Assembly: GCA_903935095.1 (NCBI GenBank)
Contig: CAIZQH010000021.1
Span: forward strand, 248,001-312,000
Origin: an uncultured Flavobacteriales bacterium
GTDB lineage: Bacteria > Bacteroidota > Bacteroidia > Flavobacteriales_D > Crocinitomicaceae
Direction: 5' to 3'
DNA: 64,000 nucleotides
Shown here piece by piece: positions 18,538 to 27,997 of the stretch (the stretch's first letter is position 1; each line of letters begins with the position of its first letter). Below the pieces are notes generated by a model, which saw only the letters and a list, made by a program, of their open reading frames with translations, was not told the DNA's origin and did not search any database. Position numbers and translations under genes: made by a program.

Positions 18538-20018
18538 AAAAAGTACTCGTAGCAAATCGTGGTGAAATCGCGAGAAGGGTCCTTCGTACCTTGAAGAAAA
18601 TGAACATTCAAAGTGTGGCAATTTATTCTGATGCCGATACGAATGCACCACATGTCATGGAGGCGGATGAAGCAATCTATGTTGGAAAAAGTCCTTCTGC
18701 AGATAGTTATTTGCAACAAGATTTGATATTGAAAATCTGCAAAGACCTTGGAGTAGATGGTATTCATCCTGGCTATGGTTTCCTTTCAGAAAATGCTGGC
18801 TTTGCCAGAAAAGTTAAGGATGCTGGAATGAAATTAATTGGACCATCCCCTGAATCGATGGAATTAATGGGCGATAAGTTAAGTGCGAAACAAGCCGTTA
18901 AAGAGTACAACGTTCCTTTGGTTCCTGGGGTTGACGAAGCGATTTCCGACATTCCGGCAGCGAAACGCATCGCCGAAGTTGTTGGTTATCCCATTTTAAT
19001 CAAGGCTTCCGCTGGTGGAGGTGGAAAAGGAATGCGTTTGGTTTACGAAGAAAGTGAATTCGAAGAACAAATGATTCTGGCACAAAATGAAGCAAGGTCT
19101 TCTTTTGGTGATGATGCAGTGTTCATTGAGAAATTTGTTAACCAACCTCGTCACATTGAAATTCAAGTTTTTGCCGATCAACATGGCAATGCGGTGCATT
19201 TATTTGAACGAGAATGTTCGGTTCAACGTCGTCACCAAAAGGTGATTGAAGAAGCCCCAAGTGCTGTTTTAACTCCAGAAATTCGCGAGAAAATGGGTGC
19301 TGCAGCGGTACAAGTGTGTAAAGCATGTAACTATGAAGGAGCTGGAACAGTGGAGTTCTTAATTGATGCGAACTTAGATTTCTATTTTCTTGAAATGAAT
19401 ACGCGTCTTCAAGTGGAACACCCCGTAACAGAAGAAATAACCGGACTTGATTTAGTTGAATGGCAAATTCGCGTAGCAAGAGGTGAACGCCTACCGAAAC
19501 TTCAGGAGGAGTTGGCGATTCAAGGTCATGCCGTAGAAATTCGTGTCTATGCAGAGGATAGTTTAAATGGATTTACACCTGACATCGGAACTTTAAATAG
19601 ATACCGCATACCGACAGGCAAAAGTGTCCGTGTGGACGATGCTTTTGAAGAAGGAATGGAAATACCGATTTATTACGATCCAATGATTGCGAAACTTGTT
19701 GTTTGGGGAAAAACACGAACGGAAGCGATCGACCGAGCAATCAAAGCAATTGATGATTATCAAATTTCTGGTGTAAAAACTACCTTAGACTTTGGGAAAT
19801 TCGTTTTGAAGCACGAAGCGTTCCGAAGTGGAAATTTTGACACGAATTTTGTGAAAGAACACTTCTCATCTCCCGAATTGATGAAAGACGCCATGGAGGA
19901 AGAAAGTACTGCGCTGCAACATGCAATCGACTCTATTTGGAGTCATGTGAGCGAATTTAAAAATAAGGCCTACGCTTCAAGAGAAATTTCTTCTTCATGG
20001 AAAAATCGAATGGAGTAA
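18534..20018 (+). CDS. Biotin carboxylase subunit of an acyl-CoA (propionyl-CoA type) carboxylase
   Basis: ATP-grasp enzyme that carboxylates biotin on a carrier protein. The order is biotin carboxylase N-domain (MKKVLVANRGEIARRV), ATP-grasp loop GGGGKGMR near 160, ECSVQRRHQK, the catalytic MNTRLQVEHPVTE near 287, then a C-domain. The C-domain reads AEDSLNGFTPDIGTL, YYDPMIAKLVVWG and GVKTTLDF, which fits propionyl-/methylcrotonyl-CoA carboxylases better than E. coli AccC. At 494 residues it has a 40-residue tail but no biotinyl (MKM) domain, and no carboxyltransferase or carrier gene is adjacent. It overlaps tamB by 4 bases (ATGA), so it is translationally coupled to it. A general AccC role in fatty-acid synthesis remains possible. 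Confidence 0.85.
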   Translation: MKKVLVANRGEIARRVLRTLKKMNIQSVAIYSDADTNAPHVMEADEAIYVGKSPSADSYLQQDLILKICKDLGVDGIHPGYGFLSENAGFARKVKDAGMKLIGPSPESMELMGDKLSAKQAVKEYNVPLVPGVDEAISDIPAAKRIAEVVGYPILIKASAGGGGKGMRLVYEESEFEEQMILAQNEARSSFGDDAVFIEKFVNQPRHIEIQVFADQHGNAVHLFERECSVQRRHQKVIEEAPSAVLTPEIREKMGAAAVQVCKACNYEGAGTVEFLIDANLDFYFLEMNTRLQVEHPVTEEITGLDLVEWQIRVARGERLPKLQEELAIQGHAVEIRVYAEDSLNGFTPDIGTLNRYRIPTGKSVRVDDAFEEGMEIPIYYDPMIAKLVVWGKTRTEAIDRAIKAIDDYQISGVKTTLDFGKFVLKHEAFRSGNFDTNFVKEHFSSPELMKDAMEEESTALQHAIDSIWSHVSEFKNKAYASREISSSWKNRME

Positions 20019-20083
20019 AATAATTTAAATTTTCAAATCCAAATCCAAGAAAAAACGTACTTTTACCTCGCAAAATTTCAACA

Positions 20084-21295
20084 ATGAATTTACACGAATA
20101 TCAAGGAAAATCTATCTTAAAATCTTACGGCGTGGCCGTTCAAGAAGGGATAGTAGTCGATAAAGTAGAAGATGCTGTCGCAGCTGCTAAAAAATTATCG
20201 GAAGAAACGGGTACAAGTTGGTTTGTTGTGAAAGCACAAATCCATGCAGGTGGACGTGGAAAAGGAACAGTCGAAGAAACTGGTTCTCATGGTGTTGTCA
20301 TCGCAAAAGGTTTGGATCAAGTAGAAGAAAAAGTGGCTGGAATCCTAGGAGGACACCTAACTACACTTCAAACAAATGGAATAGGTAAAAAAGTAAATAA
20401 AGTGTTAATCGCACAAGACGTATACTATCCAGGAGCTTCTGAGCCAGAGGAATTCTATATGTCCGTTTTACTTGACCGTGAAAAAGGAAGAAATGTGATC
20501 ATCTATTCTACGGAAGGTGGAATGGATATTGAGCACGTTGCAGAACATACTCCAGAAAAATTACACAAAGAATTCGTTGATCCACGTGTTGGACTTCAAG
20601 GATTCCAAGTGCGTAAAATAGCTTTCAACCTAGGATTATCAGGAGAAGCATTTAAACAAATGTGCAAATTCGTTCCATGCTTATACAATGCATACGTAGG
20701 AATCGATGCATCGATGTTTGAAATCAACCCTTTGTTCAAAACATCTGATGATAAAATCATCGCAGTAGATGCGAAAGTTACGATGGATGGAAACGGATTG
20801 TTCCGTCATCCAGAATACGCAGCGATGCGCGACAAAACAGAAGAAGATCCAACAGAAGTAGAAGCTGATGAGGCTGGATTAAACTTCGTGAAATTGGATG
20901 GTAATGTTGGATGTATGGTAAATGGTGCTGGACTTGCAATGGCAACGATGGATATCATCAAACTTTCTGGTGGTAATCCTGCGAATTTCTTGGACGTTGG
21001 AGGAACAGCAAACGCAGAACGCGTAGAGAAAGCATTCCACATCATCTTGAAAGATCCAAATGTGAAAGCAATCCTAATCAACATCTTTGGCGGAATCGTT
21101 CGTTGTGACCGTGTGGCACAAGGTATTGTTGATGCATACAAAAACATTGGTGAAATTCCAGTTCCAATCATTGTTCGTTTACAAGGAACAAACGCTGTAG
21201 AAGCGAAACGATTAATAGATGAATCAGGACTGAATGTCCACTCAGCTGTGCAATTACAAGAAGCCGCTGACTTGGTCAAAGAAGTTTTAGCATAA
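20084..21295 (+). CDS. sucC: Succinyl-CoA ligase (ADP-forming) subunit beta
   Basis: TCA-cycle enzyme subunit making ATP from succinyl-CoA together with SucD (not in this window). It begins MNLHEYQGKSILKSYGV, the standard ATP-grasp opening; KAQIHAGGRGKG near residue 45 binds nucleotide, and the C-terminal CoA-ligase part contains NFLDVGGTAN and INIFGGIVRCD near 332. Length 403 is slightly longer than the usual 388-400. A weak -7 like element TACTTTTA lies at 20058-20065, and a strong terminator follows, so it is a monocistronic unit. Confidence 0.96.
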   Translation: MNLHEYQGKSILKSYGVAVQEGIVVDKVEDAVAAAKKLSEETGTSWFVVKAQIHAGGRGKGTVEETGSHGVVIAKGLDQVEEKVAGILGGHLTTLQTNGIGKKVNKVLIAQDVYYPGASEPEEFYMSVLLDREKGRNVIIYSTEGGMDIEHVAEHTPEKLHKEFVDPRVGLQGFQVRKIAFNLGLSGEAFKQMCKFVPCLYNAYVGIDASMFEINPLFKTSDDKIIAVDAKVTMDGNGLFRHPEYAAMRDKTEEDPTEVEADEAGLNFVKLDGNVGCMVNGAGLAMATMDIIKLSGGNPANFLDVGGTANAERVEKAFHIILKDPNVKAILINIFGGIVRCDRVAQGIVDAYKNIGEIPVPIIVRLQGTNAVEAKRLIDESGLNVHSAVQLQEAADLVKEVLA

Positions 21296-21301
21296 TCATT
21301 G

Positions 21302-21326
21302 AAAGCCATCTGAGGATGGCTTTTTT
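21302..21326 (+). terminator. Rho-independent terminator after sucC
   Basis: Perfect 9-bp stem AAAGCCATC (21302-21310) and GATGGCTTT (21315-21323) with loop TGAG, continuing into six T residues (21321-21326). Confidence 0.9.
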
Positions 21327-21347
21327 AGTTCATTAACTTTTTATCAT

Positions 21348-21809
21348 ATGCCTTTCCCATCTATTTACACAGCCGAAACGACTACAGCATTAGCAGCTAG
21401 AATCGATTCACTTACAAAGGAAACTCCAGCGCTTTGGGGTAAAATGAATGTCGGACAAATGCTATCCCATTGTTCTGTGCCGTACCAACAAATTCTTGGT
21501 GAGAATACCGATAAACCTGGAAAGTTGATGAAATGGATCATCAAAACCTTTCTGAAAACTTCCATGGTGAATGAAACGTCGTACAAACCCAATATGCCAA
21601 CGGCTCCGACCTTTATTCGGGTTAATCAAGAATTCGATGTGGACGCCGAAAAAGCAAAATTGAAAACCTACATTCAACAGATTCAAGAGTTGGGTCCAGA
21701 ACAATTGGCTGCGAAACCCTCTTTGTCCCTTGGAATGATTACACCGCAAGAATGGAATAATTTGCTGTACAAACATATTGACCACCATTTGCGTCAGTTT
21801 GGGGTGTGA
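21348..21809 (+). CDS. DUF1569 (DinB-like four-helix) protein
   Basis: A 153-residue cytosolic protein. The segment GKMNVGQMLSHCSVPYQQ (near 31-50) and the C-terminal HIDHHLRQFG are the usual histidine-bearing motifs of DUF1569, a branch of the DinB/YfiT metal-binding four-helix fold; His46 and the HxxxHH-type group would be the metal ligands. The function of the family is unknown; relatives act as thiol-dependent transferases, and bacillithiol is presumably made here because bshA is present. That link is speculative. Confidence 0.8.
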   Translation: MPFPSIYTAETTTALAARIDSLTKETPALWGKMNVGQMLSHCSVPYQQILGENTDKPGKLMKWIIKTFLKTSMVNETSYKPNMPTAPTFIRVNQEFDVDAEKAKLKTYIQQIQELGPEQLAAKPSLSLGMITPQEWNNLLYKHIDHHLRQFGV

Positions 21810-21872
21810 TGTCAAGAATTCAATGACAACAGTAGTTTACCACTTTGTATAAAGAAATTTCTCCTTCAAATG

Positions 21873-21903
21873 TTGTTTAACTATTTATGAATTAGTATCT
21901 TGT
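21873..21903 (+). promoter_or_regulatory. Candidate promoter (TTG-N20-TATCTTGT)
   Basis: TTG at 21873-21875 is followed after 20 bases by TATCTTGT (21896-21903), one mismatch from TAnnTTTG. It lies about 40 bases before the ATG of the membrane-protein gene at 21945. Confidence 0.35.
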
Positions 21904-21944
21904 AATGCTAAAAACACACAAAACGTACTTAAATTTCACAAACC

Positions 21945-22442
21945 ATGGCAACATTTATTCAAACTTCTGGAGGATTTCTCCGTGCATTTAGATTTACTTT
22001 TTGGTCCCTTTTCGCTGGACAATTACTCTTCGCATCCTTTACTCTAATCATTAATTTTCAAGTCCCAGTGAACTTTGGTGAATTTCATCCAAATGACATC
22101 TTTTCCTACCTTGTTCCAATGGTTGTCCTTGGTGGACTCATCGCTGGATACTTTATTACACTAGCTCAAATCAAAAAATCAGTATTCGAAACAAACTTCA
22201 AACGAAAACTTGAAGCGTATCGCTCTGCATCGATTATCCGTTATGCGTTTATTGAAGGTCCGAATTTATTTTGCATCGTGGCTTATTACTTAACCAGTAA
22301 TATGATTTTTATGTACTTGGTTGTGGCGGTTTTGATTTATTATCTTTCTTCGTATCCAAGTTTGGATAAAATTACAAAAGAAATGGAGTTATCTAGTCAG
22401 GAAATGGATCAGTTAAACGATCCGAAATTTCAATTGCTCTAA
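21945..22442 (+). CDS. Small four-helix integral membrane protein of unknown function
   Basis: 165 residues with four predicted membrane segments: about 17-38 (FWSLFAGQLLFASFTLII), 52-72 (YLVPMVVLGGLIAGYFIT), 100-118 (YAFIEGPNLFCIVAYYLT) and 120-137 (MIFMYLVVAVLIYYLSS). A charged loop (KRKLEAYRSASIIRYA) joins helices 2 and 3, and the C-terminus is acidic and cytoplasmic. Similar short membrane proteins are common in Bacteroidota, but I know of no function. The last 4 bases overlap the convergent glycosyltransferase gene. Confidence 0.7.
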   Translation: MATFIQTSGGFLRAFRFTFWSLFAGQLLFASFTLIINFQVPVNFGEFHPNDIFSYLVPMVVLGGLIAGYFITLAQIKKSVFETNFKRKLEAYRSASIIRYAFIEGPNLFCIVAYYLTSNMIFMYLVVAVLIYYLSSYPSLDKITKEMELSSQEMDQLNDPKFQLL

Positions 22443-23416
22443 CGATTCATCGCCTCAATCAGTCCATTTCCACAGTGAAAATGTCCTTTTGGACAGGCCG
22501 TGTGTCCGTGAAGTCCGCAGGGACGACAAGCTAAATTTTTCACCTCGATGACTGATGAATCATCTGACAAGGGACCAAATCCGAATTCAGGAATCGTGGA
22601 ACAAAAGAAGGCGCTTACTGGCGCATTTCCCGCGGATGCGATATGCAAGGGACCAGAATCATTCACGAAATTCCTTTTGGCATCCTTCATCAATGCGGCA
22701 GATTGCATGAGACTTAGTTTTCCGGCTAAATTATGCACGTTGTTGCGTTGACTGATGAGTTTAATGCTTTCACATAATTCATAGTCGTTAGGACCACCTA
22801 ATAAATAAAATCGAACTCCTTCCTCATCGAATTTTTCCATCACATATTGCCAAACAGCGGGTGGGGCTTGTTTCGTAAACCAAACCGATGCCGGCGCCAA
22901 ACAATAATAAGTTTCGTTTTTCCATTGCGTAACGAAATCAAGGTCCGCTTGACTAGGATACAATTGTGGTCGACGTTGCGGTTTCTCTACAAGGTCAGTG
23001 ATTAGGGATAAATTTCGATCTACTTCATGTTGTCCATTATTGACCGAGTGTTTAAAACATTTGGAAAATAAGAATGAGAATGGATTTTTAGAGAACCCCC
23101 TTGTTTCGCTTGCTCCTGAAAAAATCGTGATGAGTCCAGAGCTAGCGAAACGATGAAGGTTAAGCACAAGGTCGTACTTTTCTTCCCGAATTTCTTGAGT
23201 TAAATTCAAGAGTGATTTTCTTTTATTTGCCTTATCGAAGATAAGTACGCGTCGTAATTTGGGATGCTCATCCAGTAATGCTTCGTTGCCTTTTTTTAAG
23301 AGGAAGTCAATTTGGGCAGAAGGAAAAGTACTTGACAAGGATTCAATCAGTGGAGTTGCCAAAATGACATCACCGAGAAAAGCTGTTTGAATGATGAGTA
23401 TTTTATTTGTTCCCAT
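22439..23416 (-). CDS. Glycosyltransferase family 9 (ADP-heptose:LPS heptosyltransferase-like)
   Basis: A 325-residue GT-B enzyme expected to add heptose or a related sugar to the lipopolysaccharide core. The N-terminal ILIIQTAFLGDVILATPL is the classic WaaC/WaaF opening; the C-domain has LLGGPNDYEL and FVNDSGPLHIASAGNAPV, the conserved donor-binding region. The C-terminal tail carries four cysteines (NLACRPCGLHGHTACPKGHFHCG), a zinc-type cluster common in bacteroidetal family members but absent from E. coli WaaF. The start ATG shares its last base with the stop of the upstream T9SS protein gene (TAATG), so the two are coupled. Confidence 0.87.
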   Translation of the reverse strand: MGTNKILIIQTAFLGDVILATPLIESLSSTFPSAQIDFLLKKGNEALLDEHPKLRRVLIFDKANKRKSLLNLTQEIREEKYDLVLNLHRFASSGLITIFSGASETRGFSKNPFSFLFSKCFKHSVNNGQHEVDRNLSLITDLVEKPQRRPQLYPSQADLDFVTQWKNETYYCLAPASVWFTKQAPPAVWQYVMEKFDEEGVRFYLLGGPNDYELCESIKLISQRNNVHNLAGKLSLMQSAALMKDAKRNFVNDSGPLHIASAGNAPVSAFFCSTIPEFGFGPLSDDSSVIEVKNLACRPCGLHGHTACPKGHFHCGNGLIEAMNR

Positions 23417-26400
23417 TATCTAATTAACGTCACATATCCTCTTTTCACAATCAACTCGTCTGTTTGTGTCGTCATTTCAATGCGATACAAAAAGACATCA
23501 TTTGTTGCGTCTAGCCCGGAAGTGGAAATTTTTCCGTCCCAACCCTTGATCGGATCCGAAGTTTCAAAGACGATTTGTCCCCAACGATCAATGATGCTAA
23601 ACGTGTAGTTTTTTGGATCAGCATTGGAAACAACCGGGTAGAAAATTGGGTTTAAGCCATCAGGAGTGAAAGCATTTGGTACAAACACCAATGGATCGTA
23701 AGGAATGCAGACATCGACGGAACGACTCGTTTCACTAAAGTTATAGGAATTCAGTCCTTCAACTGCTTCGATTCTGTAACAGACTTCGCCATTTGTACGT
23801 AAGGCAGAAACATCATCAGTAATACTTGTAATGTTATTTGGGACAATCGCCATTGGTGTATTTTCAAAGATGCCATACGCATTGCGGTAAACATGGTACT
23901 CCATGACATCTCCATCGAAGAGTTCGTATGGATTCCAAGAAATGGTATTAATCATATTATATTGATCGGCTGTTCCAGTTGTAAAAATGGTTTTATTTGT
24001 GTTCGCATACGCACCTGGATTCCCGCAGCTGTCCACGTACATGCATCGGTACTCCCATGCTTGTAAAGTGATATCGACGTCTTCATCAATGAAATGGGCA
24101 ACGTTCCCAACAACCGGAGCACTGCCAATTTCCACAAAATTTCCAAGTGTATCCTTGCGTTCAAAGATGATTTCCGTAATTCCAACAGAGGCATCGACAT
24201 AATCGAATAATTCGATGAATTCCCCATTTACAGTAGCCAATTTAAAATAATGATACGCAGGAGCGGTTGGACTTGGCATCAAGAAACATAATGGATTCGA
24301 GAAGGCAACTTTGCCATTGCTTAAATTTGCCTTAATGAAAATGCAATAGGATTGACCACGTGTCAATTGCGCCAAGAAATTGAGATTAGTTGTACTGCCT
24401 AAAAGTGTCCATTGGTTGTTGTTCTTGGACCAAATTTCATAGTTTGATACTGAGCTCCCACCATACAGACTCCAAGATAAACTTGCTTGCTCTTCACACA
24501 TATTGATGCTATAACTGGCAAGAATGGAGGTGTGTACCAATGCTTTTGCGGAAGTTTGAAAAGTTGGTGGATTCGCCGAAGTGAAGCAAGAATCGAATGC
24601 GGCAACAGAGTATGAGAATGGACCAGGTGAATTCACGAGGTACGAATAGTTCGTTGTGCCAATTCCGTAAACCGTGTCCAATTCATACAAAAATCCGTTG
24701 GCGTCGAACGTATAAATAACGTAACCGTAGGTATCATCTTGGGCATTTTCATTCCATTGAATGTTCATCATGAATGTCGTAGTGTCGTATCCAACAGAAT
24801 AGATCACGGGCATGTCGGGGGTAAACATATCGCTTAAGTTATCACCCGGTCGATTCGAATTGAAGTTACACGTATTCGTTGCCAAATTCACACGGTATCG
24901 AATGAACTCGTCACACAAATCAATCGTGTCGATGTAACTCGTTTGATTGTATGGTACGCTATCCAGGAAATTAAAGAAGTTTGTTGGATATTCACGGTAA
25001 ATGTAAAAATACTCGTTATAGGATGGAAGTGGGGTGCTGCGGGGTTTGTTCCAGTTTAAGACAGCTGTACCATTGTTAGGATTAATTAATGTGAGGAAAA
25101 TATTGGAAATCGTATCGCTGTAACGCAGTGTTCCGCCGTTACATCCGGACTGAACAGCTAAATAGAATTCGTGGTGAGTGTAGATTGCTGGAACAATAAA
25201 ACTATTCGCATTGATGTCCGTTACTGTCCCAATTAATCCATTTTGAATCGAATAGATTTGATAAGATACAAATGCGTTGTTGTTATTAGTCACTGGATTC
25301 CAGAAAATAGTTAAATCATTCGTATTGGCAGTTTGAATGCAATTGATTTCTGGTGCCGCGATGATTCCAGGATTGAGGACATGAATGGTAATAGTTGCAA
25401 AAGATACTTGAGGTACTTGACAGTAATCATCCTGAACGCGAAATACATAGTTATATGTCATTTGATCCACGGCATTGCCCTGTGAATCTGAGATGTGATC
25501 ACAGGTAGTTTGCCAATTGAAATTAGTGCTAATTGCTCCGGATCCATTTAAGGGAAATCCCGAAGTTAAACTCGCACATGGTGCAATGCTACATCCCGTA
25601 CTCGAAGTGAAATTCGTCCCATACATTGGACCAGATCCAGTCATGGTCAACGTTTGTGGACTTCCATCCTGTAGAAGGTCAGCATCACTGGCATTTAAGG
25701 TAAAGGAAACCAAATCCCCCGCATTTACGGTGAGATCGAAGGAGTTCCCAGGAAATGGTGGCGTAATCACAGGCGGATTGTTTCCACCGGAACAGGGCAT
25801 CACCATCAATTGCATTTCTCGTTCTACTTCTGATATCAAGATTCCTAGACGATACGATTTCACCAAAACCTTCACCACGTAATTACCAATGTTCACACAG
25901 GTAAAGGTCAATTCGCCGGAGATAGGGTTCAGACTCGCAGGAATATTTCCTGGATTTAAACTTTGGTTTGGTGTAGGATTGCTGGCGCTGAATCCAAGCT
26001 CAAAAGGAACCTGAATGGGATCAATAGGTGGATTGTAAGTAGCTCCTTGAATGTTGTTATAAGGAATTCCGAAAGAAAAAACCAATGAATCTAAGTTCGG
26101 GTCAATCGCATTGCCATTGAATGTGTAAGGTGTTCCAGCACAACTCACAAAGTGTGGATCTTGAAAAAAGACAGGTGAATCATCGGGAGTATCCAACTGA
26201 TAAATTTTCGCAGCCAAAGTGATTCCATAATTTGCTGGGTTCATTAAATTGGAGACGGTGTTGCTTCGGGAGAAGTTTTCGTAGGTGAAGATCCAACCAT
26301 TTGCAGGTGGAATACCTGTTAAAGAAACTGCTGCACTTCGATACAGAACTTTTTCTACAGCTCCTTGACCATTTCCACCATTGCTGCCTGAACCACACAA

Positions 26401-26682
26401 AAGCGGACCCGAAGAACCAGTCACAGGAGAACAAGTAGGAGAGATGTCTTGTCGAGAAACAAAATTCACCGTGATGGACGATAAACCTGGGTGATTCCAA
26501 ACTTTCAATTGTTCGGAGACTGGATTGACATCAGCTCCATTGCAATCTCGGTAGAAAATTAATTCGAATTGATAATTGGTTCCACCTAAATATTTATAGC
26601 TTATTTCACCTCCCATGACATGAGATGCAAAGGTATTTTGCAAAAGCAATAAAAAGGAAAGTAGAAAAGTAACTTTAAACAT
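23416..26682 (-). CDS. Giant T9SS type B (gliding motility-associated C-terminal domain) surface protein
   Basis: 1088 residues. The signal peptide (MFKVTFLLSFLLLLQNTFA) precedes SHVMGGEISYKYLGG, a bacteroidetal N-terminal module found in many gliding-associated proteins. A cadherin/Ig-like domain follows (NAGDLVSFTLNASDADLL, about 315), then several fibronectin type III-like domains (about 430-970). The last 90 residues are a CHU_C/type B sorting domain (FVPNAFTPDGLNP; IIDRWGQIVFETSD; GWDGK), which directs export through T9SS and surface attachment. The protein is probably an adhesin or filament; no catalytic motif is visible. Its gene is coupled to the glycosyltransferase downstream, which may bear on surface glycan decoration (inference). 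Confidence 0.88.
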   Translation of the reverse strand: MFKVTFLLSFLLLLQNTFASHVMGGEISYKYLGGTNYQFELIFYRDCNGADVNPVSEQLKVWNHPGLSSITVNFVSRQDISPTCSPVTGSSGPLLCGSGSNGGNGQGAVEKVLYRSAAVSLTGIPPANGWIFTYENFSRSNTVSNLMNPANYGITLAAKIYQLDTPDDSPVFFQDPHFVSCAGTPYTFNGNAIDPNLDSLVFSFGIPYNNIQGATYNPPIDPIQVPFELGFSASNPTPNQSLNPGNIPASLNPISGELTFTCVNIGNYVVKVLVKSYRLGILISEVEREMQLMVMPCSGGNNPPVITPPFPGNSFDLTVNAGDLVSFTLNASDADLLQDGSPQTLTMTGSGPMYGTNFTSSTGCSIAPCASLTSGFPLNGSGAISTNFNWQTTCDHISDSQGNAVDQMTYNYVFRVQDDYCQVPQVSFATITIHVLNPGIIAAPEINCIQTANTNDLTIFWNPVTNNNNAFVSYQIYSIQNGLIGTVTDINANSFIVPAIYTHHEFYLAVQSGCNGGTLRYSDTISNIFLTLINPNNGTAVLNWNKPRSTPLPSYNEYFYIYREYPTNFFNFLDSVPYNQTSYIDTIDLCDEFIRYRVNLATNTCNFNSNRPGDNLSDMFTPDMPVIYSVGYDTTTFMMNIQWNENAQDDTYGYVIYTFDANGFLYELDTVYGIGTTNYSYLVNSPGPFSYSVAAFDSCFTSANPPTFQTSAKALVHTSILASYSINMCEEQASLSWSLYGGSSVSNYEIWSKNNNQWTLLGSTTNLNFLAQLTRGQSYCIFIKANLSNGKVAFSNPLCFLMPSPTAPAYHYFKLATVNGEFIELFDYVDASVGITEIIFERKDTLGNFVEIGSAPVVGNVAHFIDEDVDITLQAWEYRCMYVDSCGNPGAYANTNKTIFTTGTADQYNMINTISWNPYELFDGDVMEYHVYRNAYGIFENTPMAIVPNNITSITDDVSALRTNGEVCYRIEAVEGLNSYNFSETSRSVDVCIPYDPLVFVPNAFTPDGLNPIFYPVVSNADPKNYTFSIIDRWGQIVFETSDPIKGWDGKISTSGLDATNDVFLYRIEMTTQTDELIVKRGYVTLIR

Positions 26683-26740
26683 CAGTAAAATAACGGGAAA
26701 AGACCCGTTTTAGTATAACGAAAGTTAACAGAATTAGTTG

Positions 26741-27997
26741 CTATCCAACGCTAATTATGGACAAACTTTTCCAATCCAAGTGTTTTCGGGCCATTTCGCG
26801 AATTTCTTCCGCTGTAATTTCTTGTACTTTTTGGATGTATTTGTTATAAAAAGAGATGTCCATGCCATGTAACTCCACACCGGAAAATAAATCCAACATC
26901 GCGTAGGGTCCATCGGCGGCTTTTAACAATTGTCCGAGCAAGTAACTTTTAACTAATTCCAATTCTTCAACTGGAACCAAATCCGTTTGAAGTTTCTCGA
27001 TTTCATGCTTCACCTCTTGAATCGTTGCTTCGCGCACTTCCTTCGCTACTTCCGTCGCAATCATGAAATACCCGAAATGCGTGTTTTCCATCATGTAGGA
27101 CCCAATTCCGTAGGTATATCCTTTGTCCTCGCGGATGTTACTCATCAATCGACTACCGAAGTAATCACCAAGAATGGTATTCAAAACGGAGAAGGTAATA
27201 AAATCAGGATGGGTTTTGTTAAACATGATTTTCCCAATGCGAATCGCTGTTTGCAATGCATCCGATTTTTCTTGATGATCAATGTGCGCTTTCCCGCTAA
27301 ACGAAGAGTTTACGGGCTTGAATGCTTTTCCAGTAAAATCAGCACAAGCAGTTTTAATGTCAAGCATTACTTCTTCCGAAAAATCGCCTACTAAAAAGAC
27401 TTTTGATAATCCGTTCAAATAATGTTTATGATGGAATTCGATGAGGTCCGCTCGCTTGACATTCGCATAATCTCCTTGGGAAATGAATTGAGCGTACGGT
27501 GTTTCTTCGAAAAGGACTTGTTGTATTTTTCGCTGTGCCAATACATTCACTTTTTGCAGTTGGACCTTTAATTTTTCTTGTCGTTCATTACAGATTTCTT
27601 GCACTTCCTTTTCTGGGAAAATAGCCGCTGTAAATGCTTCTTGAAAAATATCAAATGCTTGTTTCAGGTAACCATTTAAGGCGTAAAGTGTGACAATAGC
27701 CTGTTCCTGTGAAACGCTTACATCGTAATACGCACCTACTGCATCCAGTGCATGTTGAATTTGTATCGCTGATTTAGCCTTCGTTCCGGTAATTAAAAGT
27801 CCGGCAGTTAAGGAAGCCAAAATAGGCGTTTCAACCGTCGTTCCAGCATTGAAATGCAATTCGATTTTTGCCGTTTCGTTGGCAATGTTATTTTTCCAAT
27901 ATAAGGGAATCCCAGCATGAATTTCAAACATCTCAGGCACCGAGAAATCGATAGATTTTATGGGAGTTAGCTTTGGGGCAACTTGACGATTAAGCAT
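26741..27997 (-). CDS. M16 family peptidase-like protein, inactive subunit
   Basis: 418 residues of the insulinase/processing-peptidase fold, two half-domains. The position that should carry the HxxEH zinc motif instead reads TPILASLTAGLLITG, so the protein cannot hold zinc. It retains the complementary REDKGYTYGIGSYM (near 293-306), which supplies Arg/Tyr to the active site of the partner. That matches the inactive member of two-subunit M16 peptidases. It overlaps the preceding active-subunit gene by 8 bases and has no signal peptide. Confidence 0.88.
   Translation of the reverse strand: MLNRQVAPKLTPIKSIDFSVPEMFEIHAGIPLYWKNNIANETAKIELHFNAGTTVETPILASLTAGLLITGTKAKSAIQIQHALDAVGAYYDVSVSQEQAIVTLYALNGYLKQAFDIFQEAFTAAIFPEKEVQEICNERQEKLKVQLQKVNVLAQRKIQQVLFEETPYAQFISQGDYANVKRADLIEFHHKHYLNGLSKVFLVGDFSEEVMLDIKTACADFTGKAFKPVNSSFSGKAHIDHQEKSDALQTAIRIGKIMFNKTHPDFITFSVLNTILGDYFGSRLMSNIREDKGYTYGIGSYMMENTHFGYFMIATEVAKEVREATIQEVKHEIEKLQTDLVPVEELELVKSYLLGQLLKAADGPYAMLDLFSGVELHGMDISFYNKYIQKVQEITAEEIREMARKHLDWKSLSIISVG

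Noticed and set aside
26692..26709. Hairpin AACGGG/CCCGTT between the M16 operon and the T9SS gene as a terminator
   Set aside because: Only 6 bp of stem and no proper T-run on the minus strand; it may be a weak terminator but I cannot support it.
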